DNA of 7,571 bases from Phycisphaerales bacterium. GTDB lineage: Bacteria > Planctomycetota > Phycisphaerae > UBA1845. Shown one piece after another: positions 1-5,476 of this stretch. How positions within the stretch are numbered: the stretch's first letter is position 1; each line of letters opens with the position of its first letter. The stretch is from contig JAUWNF010000152.1 in NCBI GenBank assembly GCA_030612785.1, positions 1 to 7,571 of the forward strand. Reading direction: 5' to 3'. The translations under genes were made by a program, and so were the position numbers. Under the pieces are notes generated by a model, which saw nothing but the letters and a program-made list of their open reading frames with translations, did no database searches and was not told the DNA's origin.

Positions 1-58
1 CCTCCCACAAGATAGAGGGAGAATAACCGAATCGACCCCAAACGAACAACGCCTCCCT

Positions 59-74
59 CTGGCGAAAACGCCAG
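59..74. repeat. Small palindrome CTGGCG-AAAA-CGCCAG
   Basis: This is a perfect 6-bp stem with a four-base loop. Two further G:C pairs can form outside a single mismatch (56-57 with 76-77). On the minus strand, the sense of the kor operon, the loop reads TTTT. No T-run follows on either strand, so it is not a canonical intrinsic terminator. It may be a secondary transcript-end stem beyond the stronger hairpin at 132-151, or a chance palindrome. Confidence 0.3.
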
Positions 75-130
75 CGGTTGGGCGACGCAGGAATGTCTTG
101 TACTTGACCGGAGCGTGCCTTTCATGGATA

Positions 131-152
131 GGGTGCGTCCCCAGACGCACCT
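131..152 (-). terminator. Hairpin after korC, candidate terminator
   Basis: GGTGCGTC (132-139) and GACGCACC (144-151) form a perfect 8-bp, GC-rich stem around a 4-base loop, and the outermost bases can extend it by a wobble pair. It starts about 38 bases past the korC stop, a sensible place to end the korDABC transcript. On the minus strand no T-tract follows. On the plus strand the stem is followed by TTCTTC, so it could act better for a rightward transcript, or in both directions. An alternative is a REP-like dispersed palindrome, which only a genome-wide search can decide. Confidence 0.45.
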
Positions 153-189
153 TCTTCACCTTGGTAGCCTGGGGCCAGGGATTGACCCG

Positions 190-768
190 CTAGGATTGCG
201 CGGCGCCGACGGGAGGCGTCTTGCCTTCTTTTAGGGATTGCCCGTACTCGTAGCCTTGCTCGAAGGCGGCGAGGTTTAGGCTTTCGGTGCCTTCCGGCAC
301 GGAAGCCTCGACGGATTGGCGCATGGCATCGGCGCTGATCAAGTCGGTGGTGGCGGCGAAGAAGCCGACCATCACGATGTTGGCCACCATCCTGCGCTGG
401 AGTTTCTCAGCGATGCGGGTGGCTGGGATACCATACGATTTGATGCCTTCGGGCAGGTCGCGCGGCTGGACCAACTCGGACTCATAAAGCAGGATCCCGC
501 CGGGGGCTATGTCCGGGGCGAACTGGTTGCACGCTTCTTGCGACATGACCATGAGGATATTGGGGTTGGTTACGTAGGGGTATTCCACGGGCTCGTCGGA
601 GATCACAATGGAGGCGCCGCAAGCACTACCGCGTGCTTCGGGACCGAAGCTCTGGGTCAAGGTGGCGTGTTTGGTGTCGAAGATCGAGGCGGCCCGGCCG
701 ACAATCATGCCCGCCAAGATAACCCCTTGTCCGCCCAGTCCGCCGGTCTTGATCTCCGTGATTTCCAT
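190..768 (-). CDS. korC: 2-oxoacid:ferredoxin oxidoreductase, gamma subunit (KorC)
   Basis: The 192-aa product has the length and fold signature of the gamma subunit of 2-oxoglutarate/pyruvate:ferredoxin oxidoreductases (POR_gamma domain over nearly the whole chain). Visible motifs are the N-terminal glycine-rich GLGGQGV (10-16), the block TQSFGPEARGSACGA (38-52), and NIVMVGFFAA (130-139), all characteristic of this family. In the family this subunit helps form the coenzyme A site of the heterotetramer; the enzyme is cytoplasmic. The ATG at 768 is preceded by GGAG with an 8-base spacer and lies 12 bases after korB, so it is the last gene of the korDABC operon. The C-terminal 15 or so residues are low-complexity and look dispensable. 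Assignment to the family is firm. The 2-oxoglutarate rather than pyruvate preference rests on its partners. Confidence 0.93.
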   Translation of the reverse strand: MEITEIKTGGLGGQGVILAGMIVGRAASIFDTKHATLTQSFGPEARGSACGASIVISDEPVEYPYVTNPNILMVMSQEACNQFAPDIAPGGILLYESELVQPRDLPEGIKSYGIPATRIAEKLQRRMVANIVMVGFFAATTDLISADAMRQSVEASVPEGTESLNLAAFEQGYEYGQSLKEGKTPPVGAAQS

Positions 769-780
769 CCCATGTGCTCC

Positions 781-1710
781 TTACGCAGGCCTGCGTCCGA
801 AAGGCTTCTGTTGTCTCTGCGAGATCTCCTCCCAGCGCCGTTTGCTGAGCAGGTCGGTCATCTTGGCCTCGACCATCTCCAGCAGCGACGGACGGTCGAT
901 GTCCACGAATTTGCCGCAGACGATCTCCTGCTGGAAACCGATGTCGCAGTAGCGGGTGTCCACGCCGTTTTTGATGACGCTGTTTTCCTTGAACCACTTC
1001 ATGCGGTCCAGACCGGTACCCAGCCGGTTGCGACGCTCGTACAACGTCGGACAGGGGGCAATGATCTCGACGAAACTGAAGCCCTTCTTGTCCAAGGCCT
1101 CGACCATTGCCTTGATCACCTGGCGGACGTGATACGTGGTCCAGCGGGCGACGTAGACGGCGCCACAAGACTCAGCCAGAAACGGGAGGTTAAAGGGGCG
1201 CTCGCAGACCCCGTAAGGGGCGGTGGTGCCGACCGCGTCGAGCGGCGTTGTGGGACCAACCTGCCCGCCGGTCATGGCGTAGTTGAAGTTGTTGACGCAG
1301 ATGACGGTGATGTCCACATTCCGCCGGGCGGCGTGGATAAAGTGGTTCCCGCCGATGGCGATCAGGTCGCCGTCCCCGCTGTAGACCACCACTTTGAGCT
1401 CGGGATTGGCCAGCTTGAGCCCGGTGGCAAAGGGGAGGGGCCGACCGTGGGTGGTGTGAAACGAATCGACATTCAGGTAACCGGCCACACGACCGGTGCA
1501 CCCGATGCCGGAGACGATGGCCAACTTGTCCAGGTCGATGCGACACTGCTGGATGGCCCGGGCGAAGCAATTGACCGTCGTGCCGATACCGCAACCCGGA
1601 CACCAGATGTGCGGGATGCGGTCGGTGCGGAGGAACTGTTCGACCGGGTTTACCACCGCGCCCGCGGCGCTGGTCGTGTCGCTCACAGGGTGACTCATGG
1701 TGTCACTCAT
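781..1710 (-). CDS. korB: 2-oxoacid:ferredoxin oxidoreductase, beta subunit (KorB), TPP-binding
   Basis: This 309-aa protein is the thiamine-diphosphate and Fe-S subunit. The TPP/Mg motif is SGDGDLIAIGGNH (111-123), continuing to NNFNYAMTGGQ (140-150). Likely ligands of the family's single [4Fe-4S] cluster are Cys37 and Cys40 (CPGCG), Cys71 (GIGC) and Cys220 (APCPT). The HTTHGR block (85-90) matches KorB proteins acting on 2-oxoglutarate. With KorA it would catalyse 2-oxoglutarate + CoA + oxidised ferredoxin to succinyl-CoA + CO2 + reduced ferredoxin, or the reverse. The start chosen is the ATG at 1710: it overlaps the korA stop as ATGA and has GAGG seven bases upstream. The in-frame ATG four codons later is an alternative. 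The tail after about residue 290 is basic and poorly characteristic. A broader 2-oxoacid specificity cannot be excluded. Confidence 0.94.
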   Translation of the reverse strand: MSDTMSHPVSDTTSAAGAVVNPVEQFLRTDRIPHIWCPGCGIGTTVNCFARAIQQCRIDLDKLAIVSGIGCTGRVAGYLNVDSFHTTHGRPLPFATGLKLANPELKVVVYSGDGDLIAIGGNHFIHAARRNVDITVICVNNFNYAMTGGQVGPTTPLDAVGTTAPYGVCERPFNLPFLAESCGAVYVARWTTYHVRQVIKAMVEALDKKGFSFVEIIAPCPTLYERRNRLGTGLDRMKWFKENSVIKNGVDTRYCDIGFQQEIVCGKFVDIDRPSLLEMVEAKMTDLLSKRRWEEISQRQQKPFGRRPA

Positions 1711-2864
1711 CGGGCCGCCTCCACAATGGCGTCGTAGATCGTCCGCGGGTTGTGCACCGCCCCGCCGGCGTGCGGGAGCGAAATCGTCTCACACTTGCCG
1801 CCGGCGCAACGCTCCACTTCCAGCACCACCTGGCCCAGATTGATCTCCGGAACCACAAAAGCCTGGATTCGCCTGGCCAGGCGACGCACGTATTTCTCCG
1901 GGAAGGGCCACACCACCACCAGTCGCAGATGCCCAACCTTGATGCCCTGGGCGCGTGCCTGGCGGATGGCCCGCATGGTGATACGCGAGGTGATCCCGTA
2001 GCTGAGCACCACCACGTCGGCATCGCCGATGCCGTCCTCGTGGTACAGCGAAATCTCCCCGGCGTTCTTGCGGATCTTGTCGGACAGCCGGTTGACCAGC
2101 TTCTGTTGACATTCCGCATTCATCACCGGGTAGCCTTTCTCGTCGTGGGTCAGCCCGGTGATGTGGATACGGTGTCCCTGTCCGGCCTGGGTCATTTCGG
2201 GGACCAGGTCCTCGCCGGGCTGGTACGGCAGATACTCGCCCGGGGGGCGCTTGGTGTAACGGCGCGGGGTGATCTTGATCTCCTCCACCGGGGGGATCAC
2301 CACCCGCTCGGTCATATGGCCGACGCTTTCGTCCATCATGAACAGGACCGGGACACGGTACTGCTCCGACAGGTTGAAGGCGTGGATGACCAGATCGAAA
2401 CACTCCTGCGGACTGTTGGGACACAGCGCGATGATCTCGTAGTCGCCGTGCGAGCCCCAGCGGGCCTGCATCATGTCCGCCTGGGCCGGCAGCGTGGGCA
2501 ACCCGGTCGACGGACCGCCGCGCTGCACATTGATGATTACGCAAGGGACCTCGGTCATGGCTGCCAGCCCGATATGCTCCATCATCAACGAGATGCCTGG
2601 TCCGGAGCTGACCGTCATGGCCTTGGCCCCACCCCATACGGCTCCCTGGATGGCAATGGACGAAGCGATCTCGTCCTCCATCTGGATGAACTTGCCATTG
2701 GTGTGGGGGAATCTGCTGGCCAGCCGCTCGACGACTTCGGTTGAAGGTGTGATGGGATACCCGGCGACAAAATTGCAGCCGGCGGCTATCGCTCCTTCGG
2801 CAGCGGCATGGTCGCCATCGAGATAGTAGGCCCCAACCAGGACCCCGTAGCCGTTACCTGACAC
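1707..2864 (-). CDS. korA: 2-oxoacid:ferredoxin oxidoreductase, alpha subunit (KorA)
   Basis: The 385-aa alpha subunit matches the usual length for KorA. It shows the pyrimidine-binding domain motifs YPITPSTE (36-43), MEDEIAS (62-68), SSGPG (86-90) and QRGGPSTGLPT (114-124), then the WGSHGDYE block (136-143). The C-terminal transketolase-like domain II follows, with GxxVLEVE near 344-351. In this family the alpha subunit supplies much of the 2-oxoacid pocket and the aminopyrimidine side of the TPP site, the rest coming from beta. The start is GTG at 2864, not ATG: AAGGAG sits six bases upstream and overlaps the end of korD, whose stop is only three bases away. The 4-base overlap with korB implies translational coupling and equal stoichiometry. 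No disruption is seen. Confidence 0.95.
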   Translation of the reverse strand: MSGNGYGVLVGAYYLDGDHAAAEGAIAAGCNFVAGYPITPSTEVVERLASRFPHTNGKFIQMEDEIASSIAIQGAVWGGAKAMTVSSGPGISLMMEHIGLAAMTEVPCVIINVQRGGPSTGLPTLPAQADMMQARWGSHGDYEIIALCPNSPQECFDLVIHAFNLSEQYRVPVLFMMDESVGHMTERVVIPPVEEIKITPRRYTKRPPGEYLPYQPGEDLVPEMTQAGQGHRIHITGLTHDEKGYPVMNAECQQKLVNRLSDKIRKNAGEISLYHEDGIGDADVVVLSYGITSRITMRAIRQARAQGIKVGHLRLVVVWPFPEKYVRRLARRIQAFVVPEINLGQVVLEVERCAGGKCETISLPHAGGAVHNPRTIYDAIVEAAR

Positions 2865-2867
2865 GGT

Positions 2868-3149
2868 TTACTCCTTGGGTTGTCGCGCCCCGCAAATGGC
2901 GAAATCGGGGCAGTACATACCGCACAGATCACAACCGGAGCATTTCTCCGCGTGGATCACCTCGGGATAGTGATAGCCCTTGCTATTAAACTCGGACGAC
3001 ATCACCAGAACGCCCAGCGGACAGAACTCCACGCAATAGGCGCAGCCCTTGCACCGCTCAATGATGATGGACACTCGGCCCTTCGCCTTCCGGGGTGTCC
3101 CGGTCGGCTCCTTCTCCGCGCTCGTGCTTGTCGCCGTTTGGTCGTCCAT
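2868..3149 (-). CDS. korD: 2-oxoacid:ferredoxin oxidoreductase, delta subunit (KorD), 2[4Fe-4S] ferredoxin
   Basis: A 93-aa ferredoxin-like subunit with two complete cluster motifs of the form CxxCxxCxxxCP: Cys33, 36, 39 and 43, and Cys70, 73, 76 and 80. It should carry two [4Fe-4S] clusters that pass electrons from the TPP/Fe-S core to external ferredoxin. It is first in the operon, the same D-A-B-C order as oorDABC of epsilonproteobacteria. The frame stays open upstream to 3269, but the ATG at 3149 is preferred. It has GGGAG about seven bases upstream, the added N-terminal residues would be unlike ferredoxins, and the protein is then of normal size. Residues 1-24 form a hydrophilic Ser/Thr/Lys-rich extension before the fold begins at about residue 25. 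Confidence 0.92.
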   Translation of the reverse strand: MDDQTATSTSAEKEPTGTPRKAKGRVSIIIERCKGCAYCVEFCPLGVLVMSSEFNSKGYHYPEVIHAEKCSGCDLCGMYCPDFAICGARQPKE

Positions 3150-3424
3150 CCCCGGCTCCCGTAGGAAATACTGCTTCGGATCGCAATCTCGCCAGACTGT
3201 AGCAATTGCCGGACCAGAAGCCGCCACCGATGGTGCCGGCCCTCCGCAAAAGCGCCTCCAGGCAATCAAAATGCCTTATCGGCAGAGACAGTCTCCGGCG
3301 AACACACCAATGTTCGAGTTGTGCGTGACAACCCCTCAGGCATAGTTGATGCCTCATATTGCGCGGCCACGGTGGAATAATCCCCTTTCTCGGGGCGGAC
3401 GCGCTTATCTCGCCAAGACCGGCT
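3150..3424 (-). promoter_or_regulatory. Upstream region of the kor operon with two inverted repeats
   Basis: This 275-base gap contains no supported gene. Two perfect inverted repeats lie side by side: CGAACA-N6-TGTTCG at 3299-3316 and AGGCAT-N5-ATGCCT at 3338-3354. They lie about 150 and 190 bases upstream of the korD start, so they could be operators or transcript stems. Next to the GNAT stop, CCCC-N6-GGGG at 3382-3395 followed on the minus strand by ATTATT is a weak candidate terminator for the GNAT gene. I could not identify a convincing -35/-10 pair for korD, so the exact promoter is not called. If no terminator acts here, GNAT and kor could be cotranscribed. Confidence 0.4.
3372..3385 (+). 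repeat. Copy A of 14-base motif GTGGRATAATCCCC
   Basis: GTGGAATAATCCCC lies just past the GNAT stop codon. A 13/14-identical copy occurs in inverted orientation at 4237-4250, beyond the 5' end of the same gene, so the pair brackets the GNAT gene and its leader. A looser relative (GGATAAATCCCC) occurs at 7109-7120 in the promoter region of the Tdh-like gene. The length is short enough that chance cannot be excluded. Confidence 0.3.
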
Positions 3425-4039
3425 CTAGCCCTCTCCCGGCGCACGAAACGCCGGAATCATCGAGTCTTGAATCCAGTCCTCCAGCGTGCGGGTGAGGCTG
3501 GCCACGTCGTTAAGCATGATGGCCAAGTTGCGTTCGTCACCATGCTGGTCCTTGACGACGTTGGCGAGGACCGCCGCCTTCTTGAATCCGACGGTTTCAA
3601 ACATCCGCACAGAGCCCACGTTATCCTCGATGACGTGGGCCTGGATTTTCTCGAGGTTCCGTTCCCCCGCCAGGGCGACCAGATCCCGGGCAATAATGGT
3701 GCCCAGCCCGGTATGACGGTGTGTCCGGGCGGTGACCAGTCGGATGTGACCGAGATGCCGCATCCAGCCGCCCGCGGCGATGTGCAACGTGCCGTCGGCC
3801 ACGATGCGATCACCATCAAGGGCCACCAGGGGGATCACCTTTTTGAAGTCGAGCTCATCGGTCCACTTGCGGATGAGCGCGGGGTCGCTCACGTCATCCG
3901 CAAGAAAGAGGCGGTCTTCCTCTGGCAGGGCCTGGAAGAAAGCGAAAAGCCCATCGAAGTCATCTTGGGCCAATGGGCGGAGTACGACTTCTCGCCCGTC
4001 CTTCAACCGCTCGGTTTTGGGGTAATCATGGTCCAACAT
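3425..4039 (-). CDS. GNAT-family N-acetyltransferase
   Basis: A 204-aa single-domain protein of the Gcn5-related N-acetyltransferase superfamily. The acetyl-CoA pyrophosphate loop (R/Q-x-x-G-x-G) is R108-HT-G111-L-G113. A motif-B-like segment follows: DN (139-140), the helix SVRMFETVGF (143-152) and GF at 151-152. The opening LKDGREVVLRPL (12-23) resembles the start of GNAT domains found alone or fused to acyl-CoA synthetase-like lysine acetyltransferases, but substrate cannot be read from sequence. No signal peptide or membrane segment is evident, so it should be cytoplasmic. The ATG at 4039 has GGAAGGG about eight bases upstream, and a hairpin abuts that site (see leader entry). The gene stands 275 bases before korD on the same strand. 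It could modify a metabolic enzyme, a ribosomal protein or a small amine; none of these is shown. Confidence 0.85.
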   Translation of the reverse strand: MLDHDYPKTERLKDGREVVLRPLAQDDFDGLFAFFQALPEEDRLFLADDVSDPALIRKWTDELDFKKVIPLVALDGDRIVADGTLHIAAGGWMRHLGHIRLVTARTHRHTGLGTIIARDLVALAGERNLEKIQAHVIEDNVGSVRMFETVGFKKAAVLANVVKDQHGDERNLAIMLNDVASLTRTLEDWIQDSMIPAFRAPGEG

Positions 4040-4144
4040 GTTGTGTTCCCTTCCTCGGGGCTATGCCCGAGCTGAGACCAAGGAGACGTCAGCGTCGCCG
4101 CACTGCAAAGGCTGCCTTGGTCAGGCCTGACATATGCTCCTTAC
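4040..4144 (-). promoter_or_regulatory. Structured leader of the GNAT gene with possible 14-codon upstream ORF
   Basis: Reading on the minus strand towards the GNAT start, AAGGAG (4142-4137) is followed three bases later by an ATG (4133-4131). It opens a 14-codon frame ending in TGA at 4089 with product MSGLTKAAFAVRRR. Within it lie the palindrome TCAGGCCTGA (4121-4130) and one arm of an 8-bp inverted repeat, CCTTGGTC (4115-4122) with GACCAAGG (4076-4083). Between this frame and the GNAT start sits a 6-bp hairpin, CTCGGG-N6-CCCGAG (4054-4071), whose edge touches the GNAT Shine-Dalgarno. The arrangement could allow translational attenuation or ribosome-stalling control. The 3-base spacer of the upstream site is short, so translation of the small frame is uncertain. 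Confidence 0.3.
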
Positions 4145-4330
4145 CCCCGCCGGACCGGAGCACCTGGCAGGGGTTGCGAGATCGAAGACCCTCTGCACAA
4201 CTCAACTGGGTGACCGGCCAAGCTCGACCAGAATGTGGGGATTATCCCACTCCCTAAGGCCGTTGTGGTCCCAGGGTACCATACGAGCAAGCACAACACA
4301 AGATGGAGAGAACCGCGGGCACCGCCGGCC
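4145..4330 (-). other. Intergenic spacer between the SGNH gene and the GNAT leader
   Basis: No gene is supported here. The spacer follows the stop of the SGNH-like gene (4331) and presumably contains the GNAT promoter. Its only clear structure is the palindrome GTGGG-N6-CCCAC at 4235-4250, which overlaps copy B of the 14-base motif. A short GCGG-TGC-CCGC stem lies just past the SGNH stop but lacks a T-run, so I call no terminator. Confidence 0.4.
4237..4250 (-). repeat. Copy B of 14-base motif GTGGRATAATCCCC
   Basis: On the minus strand this reads GTGGGATAATCCCC, one base different from copy A at 3372-3385. It is itself part of a palindrome (GTGGG at 4235-4239 with CCCAC at 4246-4250), unlike copy A, so it could be an operator or a small transcript stem between the SGNH and GNAT genes. 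Confidence 0.3.
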
Positions 4331-5476
4331 TCATGGGGTCCGTTGTCTTCCTTGGTTCTCGGCAGTAAGCCGCTTGGCGGCGTCGTAGGCCAGCAGAGTG
4401 GTAAGGCGGTCCGCGCCGGCGGTGTTCAAGTGCAACCCGCCACAGAAGTGCTCGGGACAAAAGTCGTCAGGGGAGAACGTCAGAACGGCCGTCCCGGGCA
4501 AGGCAGCCTGGTGCAGGACGGTTTCGTAGTCAGCCCGCTGCGTGTTGCTCAACAGATTGCAGGAGTGCTGGGGTAGCGGCATGTCAACAATCACATGTTT
4601 CGTCCCTCTGGACACACACCAGCGACATAGCGCCGCAAGTGCCTCGGCGTCCCGCGGGTCGGGAGCGAAGTTGCCCAGCCGCCCGGACCAGTCATCTTTG
4701 CGATCCATGACGCCGTGTCGCGGTGTGAAACCCCCGGGCGGGCCGTCGGTGCGTTCGGCAAATCCCTTTTCGCCTGCACTGGTCAACCAAGCGTATACAT
4801 CGCTCCGGTAGGCGTAGAGGTGCAGGCGACTGAGCCCCCGTTGAAAGAACTCATCCAACCGCGACATCTGGGCCATTCCCTCGAAGCGTCGGGTGATGTT
4901 CGAGACGTACGGCGTCCGGTTCCGGTTGAGCGCGTTGGGGCTCACGCAGATATAGACCAGTTCCGGCTTGAGCCGGGACAAGAAGAAGCGTTCCAGGATC
5001 GGCTGGATGCCCGCCATGGTGGGCCCCCTGATCCCGAGGTTGTAGGAGGTGATGTTGACGCCGCTCCGGTGACAGAGTCGGTCGAACTGCCGGGGGTCAA
5101 TGCCGCAATCGACAATTGAGGAACCGACAAAGAGCACCTCGACGGGCCTCTCGCGCAGCGTTCGCTCGACCCCCACGATTTTTTGTTGAAGGGGGTAGGA
5201 ACCGTAGATGCCCTCCGGTGGGATGTCCGGAAGCAGGCAGCGCGCCGCGACCTCCGCCAAGGCCACCAGGCTAATGGCAAACAGCAGCCCCCAAGGGCGG
5301 AAACCGCGGAGGCTCAGCGTGGTGGTGCGTGGTGACCGCCGCGATTCCCGGAGCGAGGCCTTCGCTGGCCGGGCAGCGTCGGCTGTCGCCGTGTGCCGCG
5401 GGGGGCACCGTTTTGTCACCGATGGCTGCGCACACTCGAAAGTCGCGCTAGAACTGGAAGTAGATGAAAGGCTCAC
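4331..5476 (-). CDS. SGNH-hydrolase-like membrane-anchored protein, partner of MBOAT
   Basis: A 381-aa protein with a basic, Ser/Thr-rich N-terminus (1-58), one membrane helix (about 63-82) and a probable extracytoplasmic SGNH/GDSL-like domain. Block I is FVGSSIVDCGIDP (116-128), with Ser119/Ser120 at the nucleophile position. Block II is NLGIRG (146-151), block III resembles SPNALN (179-184), and block V is GGLHLN (346-351) with His349. The Asp usually three residues before that His is Gly346. Such proteins next to an MBOAT protein typically take part in O-acetylation of exported glycans (AlgI with AlgJ/AlgX, PatA with PatB). The start is most likely GTG at 5476: AGGAG lies six bases upstream, though this also encodes the MBOAT C-terminus. 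TTG at 5479 or GTG at 5419 are alternatives. It overlaps the MBOAT gene by 29 bases, implying coupled translation. Confidence 0.75.
   Translation of the reverse strand: MSLSSTSSSSATFECAQPSVTKRCPPRHTATADAARPAKASLRESRRSPRTTTLSLRGFRPWGLLFAISLVALAEVAARCLLPDIPPEGIYGSYPLQQKIVGVERTLRERPVEVLFVGSSIVDCGIDPRQFDRLCHRSGVNITSYNLGIRGPTMAGIQPILERFFLSRLKPELVYICVSPNALNRNRTPYVSNITRRFEGMAQMSRLDEFFQRGLSRLHLYAYRSDVYAWLTSAGEKGFAERTDGPPGGFTPRHGVMDRKDDWSGRLGNFAPDPRDAEALAALCRWCVSRGTKHVIVDMPLPQHSCNLLSNTQRADYETVLHQAALPGTAVLTFSPDDFCPEHFCGGLHLNTAGADRLTTLLAYDAAKRLTAENQGRQRTP

Larger units (their letters stand above)
1..189. other. Non-coding region downstream of korC
   Basis: No convincing gene lies here on either strand. 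The stretch holds two hairpin-forming palindromes (annotated separately) and a weak CTGG-GG-CCAG palindrome at 169-178, close to the korC stop. What lies to the left is outside the window, so it cannot be said whether this is a convergent or a tandem intergenic region. A TTGACC hexamer with a poor -10 partner about 17 bases later is present on the plus strand, but it points into the end of korC and I do not call it a promoter. Confidence 0.6.

Noticed and set aside
316..1737. Long open frame (473 codons) on the plus strand opposite korC and korB
   Set aside because: It is antisense to two genes with unmistakable catalytic motifs and tight operon spacing. Its translation is Gly/Val/Asp/His-rich without any domain. 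High GC content makes such antisense frames common.
1752..2744. Open frame (330 codons) on the plus strand opposite korA
   Set aside because: It is fully inside korA, low-complexity His/Asp/Leu-rich translation, no recognisable motif, and no credible ribosome binding site in an intergenic region.
3150..3269. N-terminal extension of the korD ferredoxin to 3269
   Set aside because: The ATG at 3149 has a good Shine-Dalgarno, and the added 40 residues do not resemble ferredoxin subunits. The upstream DNA is more plausibly regulatory.
3299..3316. CGAACA-N6-TGTTCG as a Gram-positive-type LexA (SOS) box
   Set aside because: The half-sites resemble CGAAC/GTTCG, but the spacing is eight bases between these cores instead of four. 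The downstream kor operon is also not an SOS-type target.
3973..4388. Plus-strand frames of 84-94 codons across the GNAT leader
   Set aside because: Low-complexity translations with no homology signal that I recognise. They overlap the GNAT 5' end and the SGNH 3' end in antisense.
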